A stretch of 64,000 nt of DNA from Phymatolithon calcareum (taxonomy: Eukaryota; Rhodophyta; Florideophyceae; Hapalidiales). A program made the translations under genes and the position numbers. Shown here in pieces: positions 29,044 through 42,100 of the stretch. Location of the stretch: positions 1-64,000 of the forward strand of contig CDRMUB010000001.1 of assembly GCA_977006965.1 (NCBI GenBank). Direction: 5' to 3'. The notes beneath the pieces were generated by a model. That model ran no database searches, had not been told where the DNA came from, and was given only the letters and a program-made list of their open reading frames with translations. Position 1 is the first letter of the stretch; every line of letters begins with the position of its first letter.

Positions 29044-29232
29044 GTGACTTCTGGGTCCAAATGTGCCACTTACTCAAACAATCGACAAAATCCTATTTTG
29101 ACCATTTAAAACTGTTACTTCTGGGTCCGCGTTTTTGGCCTCTACAGGGCACCCCCTCCAAATGGCCTCTGTGCGCGGACCCAGAAGTAACAACCTGCGA
29201 AAACAGGCTGGAAACGCGGACCCAGAAGTAAC
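29044..29232. mobile_element. Double fold-back core FB3 (189 bp), present in every unit
   Basis: GTGACTTCTGGGTCC at 29044-29058 and GTTACTTCTGGGTCCGCG at 29114-29131 on the left. CGCGGACCCAGAAGTAAC at 29174-29191 and GCGGACCCAGAAGTAAC at 29216-29232 on the right. The doubled terminal motif and total size match FB1 and FB2. The same core recurs 13 bases after each unit start across the array. Some units carry changes in the left motifs (for example TTTTGGGTCC near 36798). Confidence 0.8.
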
Positions 29233-29326
29233 AAACCTCCTCAGCGTCTTCCACTGGCAACCAAACGCCATAACCACTGTCCCATCATCTTTACCATCCT
29301 ACTCCACATGTTTTCCGGTCATCATC

Positions 29327-30190
29327 GTCATGTTTGTGTCCCGCGTCCTCCCTCCCGAGAGGGAGACTACCTTGACCAAAATTTCAAACGCTCTCAAATC
29401 GACTCAGACCAGTCCACATACTCTCCCAACACCTTCCCCAACATCAAGAACGTCTTTTGGACTCATCTCCGTCATGTCGGTGTCCCGCGTCTTCTTCGCC
29501 AGCGAGGTGACTACCTTGACCAAAATTTCAAACGCTCTCAAATCGACTCAGACCAGTCCACATACTCTCCCAACACCTTCCCCAACCTCTAAAACATGTT
29601 ACAACGTCATCCCCGTCATGTCGGTGTCCCGCGTCTTCTTCGCCAGCGAGGTGACTACCTTGACCAAAATTTCAAACGCTCTCAAATCGACTCAGACCAG
29701 TCCACATACTCTCCCAACACCTTCCCCAACCTCTAAAACATGTTACAACGTCATCCCCGTCATGTCGGTGTCCCGCGTCTTCTTCGCCAGCGAGGTGACT
29801 ACCTTGACCAAAATTTCAAACGCTCTCAAATCGACTCAGACCAGTCCACATACTCTCCCAACACCTTCCCCAACCTCTAAAACATGTTACAACGTCATCC
29901 CCGTCATGTCGGTGTCCCGCGTCTTCTTCGCCAGCGAGGTGACTACCTTGACCAAAATTTCAAACGCTCTCAAATCGACTCAGACCAGTCCACATAATCT
30001 CCCAACACCTTCCCCAACCTCTAAAACATGTTACAACGTCATCCCCGTCATGTCGGTGTCCCGCGTCTTCTTCGCCAGCGAGGTGACTACCTTGACCAAA
30101 ATTTCAAACTCTCTCAAATCGACTCAGACCAGTCCACATACTCTCTCAACACCTTCTCCACCCTTAACAACCTGTTCAGAGCTTATCTTC
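29327..30190. repeat. 144-bp monomer block of the first unit (six copies)
   Basis: Monomers start at 29327, 29471, 29615, 29759, 29903 and 30047 with GTCATGT. The first (CCTCCCTCCCGAGAGGGAG) and the last (ending in CCACCCTTAACAACC) differ from the near-identical inner ones. The first and last types bracket the block in all units; only the number of inner copies changes. Confidence 0.9.
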
Positions 30191-33100
30191 GCCATGTACA
30201 TTTCGTCTGCCGTCTTTGTGCATGGATTGTGGAGTCATAGACGACCTTGACGACACTTTATTTGTTGTATACACCATGATCTCTTACTGCACGTCCCATT
30301 CTGAGTCCAGATTCGGGCTCAGCGTCGAATTTCACTTCGGAATAGTCCCACCGTATCCCTTTCTCACTCCCACTCCACCTCCACCTTCAAGTCCGTCAAA
30401 CTCTTGTATATCCTAGGTATATTCTTTCGTGACTTCTGGGTCCAAATGTGCCACTTACTCAAACAATCGACAAAATCCTATTTTGACCATTTAAAACTGT
30501 TACTTCTGGGTCCGCGTTTTTGGCCTCTACAGGGCACCCCCTCCAAATGGCCTCTGTGCGCGGACCCAGAAGTAACAACCTGCGAAAACAGGCTGGAAAC
30601 GCGGACCCAGAAGTAACAAACCTCCTCAGCGTCTTCCACTGGCAACCAAACGCCATAACCACTGTCCCATCATCTTTACCATCCTACTCCACATGTTTTC
30701 CGGTCATCATCGTCATGTTTGTGTCCCGCGTCCTCCCTCCCGAGAGGGAGACTACCTTGACCAAAATTTCAAACGCTCTCAAATCGACTCAGACCAGTCC
30801 ACATACTCTCCCAACACCTTCCCCAACATCAAGAACGTCTTTTGGACTCATCTCCGTCATGTCGGTGTCCCGCGTCTTCTTCGCCAGCGAGGTGACTACC
30901 TTGACCAAAATTTCAAACGCTCTCAAATCGACTCAGACCAGTCCACATACTCTCCCAACACCTTCCCCAACCTCTAAAACATGTTACAACGTCATCCCCG
31001 TCATGTCGGTGTCCCGCGTCTTCTTCGCCAGCGAGGTGACTACCTTGACCAAAATTTCAAACTCTCTCAAATCGACTCAGACCAGTCCACATACTCTCTC
31101 AACACCTTCTCCACCCTTAACAACCTGTTCAGAGCTTATCTTCGCCATGTACATTTCGTCTGCCGTCTTTGTGCATGGATTGTGGAGTCATAGACGACCT
31201 TGACGACACTTTATTTGTTGTATACACCATGATCTCTTACTGCACGTCCCATTCTGAGTCCAGATTCGGGCTCAGCGTCGAATTTCACTTCGGAATAGTC
31301 CCACCGTATCCCTTTCTCACTCCCACTCCACCTCCACCTTCAAGTCCGTCAAACTCTTGTATATCCTAGGTATATTCTTTCGTGACTTCTGGGTCCAAAT
31401 GTGCCACTTACTCAAACAATCGACAAAATCCTATTTTGACCATTTAAAACTGTTACTTCTGGGTCCGCGTTTTTGGCCTCTACAGGGCACCCCCTCCAAA
31501 TGGCCTCTGTGCGCGGACCCAGAAGTAACAACCTGCGAAAACAGGCTGGAAACGCGGACCCAGAAGTAACAAACCTCCTCAGCGTCTTCCACTGGCAACC
31601 AAACGCCATAACCACTGTCCCATCATCTTTACCATCCTACTCCACATGTTTTCCGGTCATCATCGTCATGTTTGTGTCCCGCGTCCTCCCTCCCGAGAGG
31701 GAGACTACCTTGACCAAAATTTCAAACGCTCTCAAATCGACTCAGACCAGTCCACATACTCTCCCAACACCTTCCCCAACATCAAGAACGTCTTTTGGAC
31801 TCATCTCCGTCATGTCGGTGTCCCGCGTCTTCTTCGCCAGCGAGGTGACTACCTTGACCAAAATTTCAAACGCTCTCAAATCGACTCAGACCAGTCCACA
31901 TACTCTCCCAACACCTTCCCCAACCTCTAAAACATGTTACAACGTCATCCCCGTCATGTCGGTGTCCCGCGTCTTCTTCGCCAGCGAGGTGACTACCTTG
32001 ACCAAAATTTCAAACGCTCTCAAATCGACTCAGACCAGTCCACATACTCTCCCAACACCTTCCCCAACCTCTAAAACATGTTACAACGTCATCCCCGTCA
32101 TGTCGGTGTCCCGCGTCTTCTTCGCCAGCGAGGTGACTACCTTGACCAAAATTTCAAACGCTCTCAAATCGACTCAGACCAGTCCACATACTCTCCCAAC
32201 ACCTTCCCCAACCTCTAAAACATGTTACAACGTCATCCCCGTCATGTCGGTGTCCCGCGTCTTCTTCGCCAGCGAGGTGACTACCTTGACCAAAATTTCA
32301 AACTCTCTCAAATCGACTCAGACCAGTCCACATACTCTCTCAACACCTTCTCCACCCTTAACAACCTGTTCAGAGCTTATCTTCGCCATGTACATTTCGT
32401 CTGCCGTCTTTGTGCATGGATTGTGGAGTCATAGACGACCTTGACGACACTTTATTTGTTGTATACACCATGATCTCTTACTGCACGTCCCATTCTGAGT
32501 CCAGATTCGGGCTCAGCGTCGAATTTCACTTCGGAATAGTCCCACCGTATCCCTTTCTCACTCCCACTCCACCTCCACCTTCAAGTCCGTCAAACTCTTG
32601 TATATCCTAGGTATATTCTTTCGTGACTTCTGGGTCCAAATGTGCCACTTACTCAAACAATCGACAAAATCCTATTTTGACCATTTAAAACTGTTACTTC
32701 TGGGTCCGCGTTTTTGGCCTCTACAGGGCACCCCCTCCAAATGGCCTCTGTGCGCGGACCCAGAAGTAACAACCTGCGAAAACAGGCTGGAAACGCGGAC
32801 CCAGAAGTAACAAACCTCCTCAGCGTCTTCCACTGGCAACCAAACGCCATAACCACTGTCCCATCATCTTTACCATCCTACTCCACATGTTTTCCGGTCA
32901 TCATCGTCATGTTTGTGTCCCGCGTCCTCCCTCCCGAGAGGGAGACTACCTTGACCAAAATTTCAAACGCTCTCAAATCGACTCAGACCAGTCCACATAC
33001 TCTCCCAACACCTTCCCCAACCTCTAAAACATGTTACAACGTCATCCCCGTCATGTCGGTGTCCCGCGTCTTCTTCGCCAGCGAGGTGACTACCTTGACC

Positions 33101-36100
33101 AAAATTTCAAACTCTCTCAAATCGACTCAGACCAGTCCACATACTCTCTCAACACCTTCTCCACCCTTAACAACCTGTTCAGAGCTTATCTTCGCCATGT
33201 ACATTTCGTCTGCCGTCTTTGTGCATGGATTGTGGAGTCATAGACGACCTTGACGACACTTTATTTGTTGTATACACCATGATCTCTTACTGCACGTCCC
33301 ATTCTGAGTCCAGATTCGGGCTCAGCGTCGAATTTCACTTCGGAATAGTCCCACCGTATCCCTTTCTCACTCCCACTCCACCTCCACCTTCAAGTCCGTC
33401 AAACTCTTGTATATCCTAGGTATATTCTTTCGTGACTTCTGGGTCCAAATGTGCCACTTACTCAAACAATCGACAAAATCCTATTTTGACCATTTAAAAC
33501 TGTTACTTCTGGGTCCGCGTTTTTGGCCTCTACAGGGCACCCCCTCCAAATGGCCTCTGTGCGCGGACCCAGAAGTAACAACCTGCGAAAACAGGCTGGA
33601 AACGCGGACCCAGAAGTAACAAACCTCCTCAGCGTCTTCCACTGGCAACCAAACGCCATAACCACTGTCCCATCATCTTTACCATCCTACTCCACATGTT
33701 TTCCGGTCATCATCGTCATGTTTGTGTCCCGCGTCCTCCCTCCCGAGAGGGAGACTACCTTGACCAAAATTTCAAACGCTCTCAAATCGACTCAGACCAG
33801 TCCACATACTCTCCCAACACCTTCCCCAACATCAAGAACGTCTTTTGGACTCATCTCCGTCATGTCGGTGTCCCGCGTCTTCTTCGCCAGCGAGGTGACT
33901 ACCTTGACCAAAATTTCAAACGCTCTCAAATCGACTCAGACCAGTCCACATACTCTCCCAACACCTTCCCCAACCTCTAAAACATGTTACAACGTCATCC
34001 CCGTCATGTCGGTGTCCCGCGTCTTCTTCGCCAGCGAGGTGACTACCTTGACCAAAATTTCAAACGCTCTCAAATCGACTCAGACCAGTCCACATACTCT
34101 CCCAACACCTTCCCCAACCTCTAAAACATGTTACAACGTCATCCCCGTCATGTCGGTGTCCCGCGTCTTCTTCGCCAGCGAGGTGACTACCTTGACCAAA
34201 ATTTCAAACGCTCTCAAATCGACTCAGACCAGTCCACATACTCTCCCAACACCTTCCCCAACCTCTAAAACATGTTACAACGTCATCCCCGTCATGTCGG
34301 TGTCCCGCGTCTTCTTCGCCAGCGAGGTGACTACCTTGACCAAAATTTCAAACTCTCTCAAATCGACTCAGACCAGTCCACATACTCTCTCAACACCTTC
34401 TCCACCCTTAACAACCTGTTCAGAGCTTATCTTCGCCATGTACATTTCGTCTGCCGTCTTTGTGCATGGATTGTGGAGTCATAGACGACCTTGACGACAC
34501 TTTATTTGTTGTATACACCATGATCTCTTACTGCACGTCCCATTCTGAGTCCAGATTCGGGCTCAGCGTCGAATTTCACTTCGGAATAGTCCCACCGTAT
34601 CCCTTTCTCACTCCCACTCCACCTCCACCTTCAAGTCCGTCAAACTCTTGTATATCCTAGGTATATTCTTTCGTGACTTCTGGGTCCAAATGTGCCACTT
34701 ACTCAAACAATCGACAAAATCCTATTTTGACCATTTAAAACTGTTACTTCTGGGTCCGCGTTTTTGGCCTCTACAGGGCACCCCCTCCAAATGGCCTCTG
34801 TGCGCGGACCCAGAAGTAACAACCTGCGAAAACAGGCTGGAAACGCGGACCCAGAAGTAACAAACCTCCTCAGCGTCTTCCACTGGCAACCAAACGCCAT
34901 AACCACTGTCCCATCATCTTTACCATCCTACTCCACATGTTTTCCGGTCATCATCGTCATGTTTGTGTCCCGCGTCCTCCCTCCCGAGAGGGAGACTACC
35001 TTGACCAAAATTTCAAACGCTCTCAAATCGACTCAGACCAGTCCACATACTCTCCCAACACCTTCCCCAACATCAAGAACGTCTTTTGGACTCATCTCCG
35101 TCATGTCGGTGTCCCGCGTCTTCTTCGCCAGCGAGGTGACTACCTCGACCAAAATTTCAAACGCTCTCAAATCGACTCAGACCAGTCCACATACTCTCCC
35201 AACACCTTCCCCAACCTCTAAAACATGTTACAACGTCATCCCCGTCATGTCGGTGTCCCGCGTCTTCTTCGCCAGCGAGGTGACTACCTTGACCAAAATT
35301 TCAAACGCTCTCAAATCGACTCAGACCAGTCCACATACTCTCCCAACACCTTCCCCAACCTCTAAAACATGTTACAACGTCATCCCCGTCATGTCGGTGT
35401 CCCGCGTCTTCTTCGCCAGCGAGGTGACTACCTTGACCAAAATTTCAAACGCTCTCAAATCGACTCAGACTAGTCCACATACTCTCCCAACACCTTCCCC
35501 AACCTCTAAAACATGTTACAACGTCATCCCCGTCATGTCGGTGTCCCGCGTCTTCTTCGCCAGCGAGGTGACTACCTTGACCAAAATTTCAAACTCTCTC
35601 AAATCGACTCAGACCAGTCCACATACTCTCTCAACACCTTCTCCACCCTTAACAACCTGTTCAGAGCTTATCTTCGCCATGTACATTTCGTCTGCCGTCT
35701 TTGTGCATGGATTGTGGAGTCATAGACGACCTTGACGACACTTTATTTGTTGTATACACCATGATCTCTTACTGCACGTCCCATTCTGAGTCCAGATTCG
35801 GGCTCAGCGTCGAATTTCACTTCGGAATAGTCCCACCGTATCCCTTTCTCACTCCCACTCCACCTCCACCTTCAAGTCCGTCAAACTCTTGTATATCCTA
35901 GGTATATTCTTTCGTGACTTCTGGGTCCAAATGTGCCACTTACTCAAACAATCGACAAAATCCTATTTTGACCATTTAAAACTGTTACTTCTGGGTCCGC
36001 GTTTTTGGCCTCTACAGGGCACCCCCTCCAAATGGCCTCTGTGCGCGGACCCAGAAGTAACAACCTGCGAAAACAGGCTGGAAACGCGGACCCAGAAGTA

Positions 36101-39100
36101 ACAAACCTCCTCAGCGTCTTCCACTGGCAACCAAACGCCATAACCACTGTCCCATCATCTTTACCATCCTACTCCACATGTTTTCCGGTCATCATCGTCA
36201 TGTTTGTGTCCCGCGTCCTCCCTCCCGAGAGGGAGACTACCTTGACCAAAATTTCAAACGCTCTCAAATCGACTCAGACCAGTCCACATACTCTCCCAAC
36301 ACCTTCCCCAACCTCTAAAACATGTTACAACGTCATCCCCGTCATGTCGGTGTCCCGCGTCTTCTTCGCCAGCGAGGTGACTACCTTGACCAAAATTTCA
36401 AACTCTCTCAAATCGACTCAGACCAGTCCACATACTCTCTCAACACCTTCTCCACCCTTAACAACCTGTTCAGAGCTTATCTTCGCCATGTACATTTCGT
36501 CTGCCGTCTTTGTGCATGGATTGTGGAGTCATAGACGACCTTGACGACACTTTATTTGTTGTATACACCATGATCTCTTACTGCACGTCCAATTCTGAGT
36601 CCAGATTCGGGCTCAGCGTCGAATTTCACTTCGGAATAGTCCCACCGTATCCCTTTCTCACTCCCACTCCACCTCCACCTTCAAGTCCGTCAAACTCTTG
36701 TATATCCTAGGTATATTCTTCCGTGACTTCTGGGTCCAAATGTGCCACTTACTCAAACAATCGACAAAATCCTATTTTGAACATTTAAAACTGTTACTTT
36801 TGGGTCCGCGTTTTTGGCCTCTACAGGGCACCCCCTCCAAATGGCCTCTGTGCGCGGACCCAGAAGTAACAACCTGCGAAAACAGGCTGGAAACGCGGAC
36901 CCAGAAGTAACAAACCTCCTCAGCGTCTTCCACTGGCAACCAAACGCCATAACCACTGTCCCATCATCTTTACCATCCTACTCCACATGTTTTCCGGTCA
37001 TCATCGTCATGTTTGTGTCCCGCGTCCTCCCTCCCGAGAGGGAGACTACCTTGACCAAAATTTCAAACGCTCTCAAATCGACTCAGACCAGTCCACATAC
37101 TCTCCCAACACCTTCCCCAACATCAAGAACGTCTTTTGGACTCATCTCCGTCATGTCGGTGTCCCGCGTCTTCTTCGCCAGCGAGGTGACTACCTCGACC
37201 AAAATTTCAAACGCTCTCAAATCGACTCAGACCAGTCCACATACTCTCCCAACACCTTCCCCAACCTCTAAAACATGTTACAACGTCATCCCCGTCATGT
37301 CGGTGTCCCGCGTCTTCTTCGCCAGCGAGGTGACTACCTTGACCAAAATTTCAAACGCTCTCAAATCGACTCAGACCAGTCCACATACTCTCCCAACACC
37401 TTCCCCAACCTCTAAAACATGTTACAACGTCATCCCCGTCATGTCGGTGTCCCGCGTCTTCTTCGCCAGCGAGGTGACTACCTTGACCAAAATTTCAAAC
37501 GCTCTCAAATCGACTCAGACTAGTCCACATACTCTCCCAACACCTTCCCCAACCTCTAAAACATGTTACAACGTCATCCCCGTCATGTCGGTGTCCCGCG
37601 TCTTCTTCGCCAGCGAGGTGACTACCTTGACCAAAATTTCAAACTCTCTCAAATCGACTCAGACCAGTCCACATACTCTCTCAACACCTTCTCCACCCTT
37701 AACAACCTGTTCAGAGCTTATCTTCGCCATGTACATTTCGTCTGCCGTCTTTGTGCATGGATTGTGGAGTCATAGACGACCTTGACGACACTTTATTTGT
37801 TGTATACACCATGATCTCTTACTGCACGTCCCATTCTGAGTCCAGATTCGGGCTCAGCGTCGAATTTCACTTCGGAATAGTCCCACCGTATCCCTTTCTC
37901 ACTCCCACTCCACCTCCACCTTCAAGTCCGTCAAACTCTTGTATATCCTAGGTATATTCTTTCGTGACTTCTGGGTCCAAATGTGCCACTTACTCAAACA
38001 ATCGACAAAATCCTATTTTGACCATTTAAAACTGTTACTTCTGGGTCCGCGTTTTTGGCCTCTACAGGGCACCCCCTCCAAATGGCCTCTGTGCGCGGAC
38101 CCAGAAGTAACAACCTGCGAAAACAGGCTGGAAACGCGGACCCAGAAGTAACAAACCTCCTCAGCGTCTTCCACTGGCAACCAAACGCCATAACCACTGT
38201 CCCATCATCTTTACCATCCTACTCCACATGTTTTCCGGTCATCATCGTCATGTTTGTGTCCCGCGTCCTCCCTCCCGAGAGGGAGACTACCTTGACCAAA
38301 ATTTCAAACGCTCTCAAATCGACTCAGACCAGTCCACATACTCTCCCAACACCTTCCCCAACCTCTAAAACATGTTACAACGTCATCCCCGTCATGTCGG
38401 TGTCCCGCGTCTTCTTCGCCAGCGAGGTGACTACCTTGACCAAAATTTCAAACTCTCTCAAATCGACTCAGACCAGTCCACATACTCTCTCAACACCTTC
38501 TCCACCCTTAACAACCTGTTCAGAGCTTATCTTCGCCATGTACATTTCGTCTGCCGTCTTTGTGCATGGATTGTGGAGTCATAGACGACCTTGACGACAC
38601 TTTATTTGTTGTATACACCATGATCTCTTACTGCACGTCCAATTCTGAGTCCAGATTCGGGCTCAGCGTCGAATTTCACTTCGGAATAGTCCCACCGTAT
38701 CCCTTTCTCACTCCCACTCCACCTCCACCTTCAAGTCCGTCAAACTCTTGTATATCCTAGGTATATTCTTCCGTGACTTCTGGGTCCAAATGTGCCACTT
38801 ACTCAAACAATCGACAAAATCCTATTTTGAACATTTAAAACTGTTACTTTTGGGTCCGCGTTTTTGGCCTCTACAGGGCACCCCCTCCAAATGGCCTCTG
38901 TGCGCGGACCCAGAAGTAACAACCTGCGAAAACAGGCTGGAAACGCGGACCCAGAAGTAACAAACCTCCTCAGCGTCTTCCACTGGCAACCAAACGCCAT
39001 AACCACTGTCCCATCATCTTTACCATCCTACTCCACATGTTTTCCGGTCATCATCGTCATGTTTGTGTCCCGCGTCCTCCCTCCCGAGAGGGAGACTACC

Positions 39101-42100
39101 TTGACCAAAATTTCAAACGCTCTCAAATCGACTCAGACCAGTCCACATACTCTCCCAACACCTTCCCCAACATCAAGAACGTCTTTTGGACTCATCTCCG
39201 TCATGTCGGTGTCCCGCGTCTTCTTCGCCAGCGAGGTGACTACCTCGACCAAAATTTCAAACGCTCTCAAATCGACTCAGACCAGTCCACATACTCTCCC
39301 AACACCTTCCCCAACCTCTAAAACATGTTACAACGTCATCCCCGTCATGTCGGTGTCCCGCGTCTTCTTCGCCAGCGAGGTGACTACCTTGACCAAAATT
39401 TCAAACGCTCTCAAATCGACTCAGACCAGTCCACATACTCTCCCAACACCTTCCCCAACCTCTAAAACATGTTACAACGTCATCCCCGTCATGTCGGTGT
39501 CCCGCGTCTTCTTCGCCAGCGAGGTGACTACCTTGACCAAAATTTCAAACGCTCTCAAATCGACTCAGACTAGTCCACATACTCTCCCAACACCTTCCCC
39601 AACCTCTAAAACATGTTACAACGTCATCCCCGTCATGTCGGTGTCCCGCGTCTTCTTCGCCAGCGAGGTGACTACCTTGACCAAAATTTCAAACTCTCTC
39701 AAATCGACTCAGACCAGTCCACATACTCTCTCAACACCTTCTCCACCCTTAACAACCTGTTCAGAGCTTATCTTCGCCATGTACATTTCGTCTGCCGTCT
39801 TTGTGCATGGATTGTGGAGTCATAGACGACCTTGACGACACTTTATTTGTTGTATACACCATGATCTCTTACTGCACGTCCCATTCTGAGTCCAGATTCG
39901 GGCTCAGCGTCGAATTTCACTTCGGAATAGTCCCACCGTATCCCTTTCTCACTCCCACTCCACCTCCACCTTCAAGTCCGTCAAACTCTTGTATATCCTA
40001 GGTATATTCTTTCGTGACTTCTGGGTCCAAATGTGCCACTTACTCAAACAATCGACAAAATCCTATTTTGACCATTTAAAACTGTTACTTCTGGGTCCGC
40101 GTTTTTGGCCTCTACAGGGCACCCCCTCCAAATGGCCTCTGTGCGCGGACCCAGAAGTAACAACCTGCGAAAACAGGCTGGAAACGCGGACCCAGAAGTA
40201 ACAAACCTCCTCAGCGTCTTCCACTGGCAACCAAACGCCATAACCACTGTCCCATCATCTTTACCATCCTACTCCACATGTTTTCCGGTCATCATCGTCA
40301 TGTTTGTGTCCCGCGTCCTCCCTCCCGAGAGGGAGACTACCTTGACAAAAATTTCAAACGCTCTCAAATCGACTCAGACCAGTCCACATACTCTCCCAAC
40401 ACCTTCCCCAACATCAAGAACGTCTTTTGGACTCATCTCCGTCATGTCGGTGTCCCGCGTCTTCTTCGCCAGCGAGGTGACTACCTCGACCAAAATTTCA
40501 AACGCTCTCAAATCGACTCAGACCAGTCCACATACTCTCCCAACACCTTCCCCAACCTCTAAAACATGTTACAACGTCATCCCCGTCATGTCGGTGTCCC
40601 GCGTCTTCTTCGCCAGCGAGGTGACTACCTTGACCAAAATTTCAAACGCTCTCAAATCGACTCAGACCAGTCCACATACTCTCCCAACACCTTCCCCAAC
40701 CTCTAAAACATGTTACAACGTCATCCCCGTCATGTCGGTGTCCCGCGTCTTCTTCGCCAGCGAGGTGACTACCTTGACCAAAATTTCAAACGCTCTCAAA
40801 TCGACTCAGACTAGTCCACATACTCTCCCAACACCTTCCCCAACCTCTAAAACATGTTACAACGTCATCCCCGTCATGTCGGTGTCCCGCGTCTTCTTCG
40901 CCAGCGAGGTGACTACCTTGACCAAAATTTCAAACTCTCTCAAATCGACTCAGACCAGTCCACATACTCTCTCAACACCTTCTCCACCCTTAACAACCTG
41001 TTCAGAGCTTATCTTCGCCATGTACATTTCGTCTGCCGTCTTTGTGCATGGATTGTGGAGTCATAGACGACCTTGACGACACTTTATTTGTTGTATACAC
41101 CATGATCTCTTACTGCACGTCCAATTCTGAGTCCAGATTCGGGCTCAGCGTCGAATTTCACTTCGGAATAGTCCCACCGTATCCCTTTCTCACTCCCACT
41201 CCACCTCCACCTTCAAGTCCGTCAAACTCTTGTATATCCTAGGTATATTCTTCCGTGACTTCTGGGTCCAAATGTGCCACTTACTCAAACAATCGACAAA
41301 ATCCTATTTTGAACATTTAAAACTGTTACTTTTGGGTCCGCGTTTTTGGCCTCTACAGGGCACCCCCTCCAAATGGCCTCTGTGCGCGGACCCAGAAGTA
41401 ACAACCTGCGAAAACAGGCTGGAAACGCGGACCCAGAAGTAACAAACCTCCTCAGCGTCTTCCACTGGCAACCAAACGCCATAACCACTGTCCCATCATC
41501 TTTACCATCCTACTCCACATGTTTTCCGGTCATCATCGTCATGTTTGTGTCCCGCGTCCTCCCTCCCGAGAGGGAGACTACCTTGACCAAAATTTCAAAC
41601 GCTCTCAAATCGACTCAGACCAGTCCACATACTCTCCCAACACCTTCCCCAACATCAAGAACGTCTTTTGGACTCATCTCCGTCATGTCGGTGTCCCGCG
41701 TCTTCTTCGCCAGCGAGGTGACTACCTCGACCAAAATTTCAAACGCTCTCAAATCGACTCAGACCAGTCCACATACTCTCCCAACACCTTCCCCAACCTC
41801 TAAAACATGTTACAACGTCATCCCCGTCATGTCGGTGTCCCGCGTCTTCTTCGCCAGCGAGGTGACTACCTTGACCAAAATTTCAAACGCTCTCAAATCG
41901 ACTCAGACCAGTCCACATACTCTCCCAACACCTTCCCCAACCTCTAAAACATGTTACAACGTCATCCCCGTCATGTCGGTGTCCCGCGTCTTCTTCGCCA
42001 GCGAGGTGACTACCTTGACCAAAATTTCAAACGCTCTCAAATCGACTCAGACTAGTCCACATACTCTCCCAACACCTTCCCCAACCTCTAAAACATGTTA

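Larger units (their letters stand above)
29031..30415. repeat. First array unit (1385 bp, six monomers)
   Basis: Longest unit. It begins directly at the break in gene A, contains the fold-back at 29044-29232, a non-repetitive linker to 29326, six monomers and the unique tail. It has private changes, for example AATCTC instead of ACTCTC near 29996, as expected for an edge unit less often homogenised. Confidence 0.85.

Noticed and set aside
29044-29232. Fold-back core as a tRNA or structured ncRNA gene
   Set aside because: Its symmetry is that of nested terminal repeats shared in design with FB1 and FB2. No pol III boxes seen.
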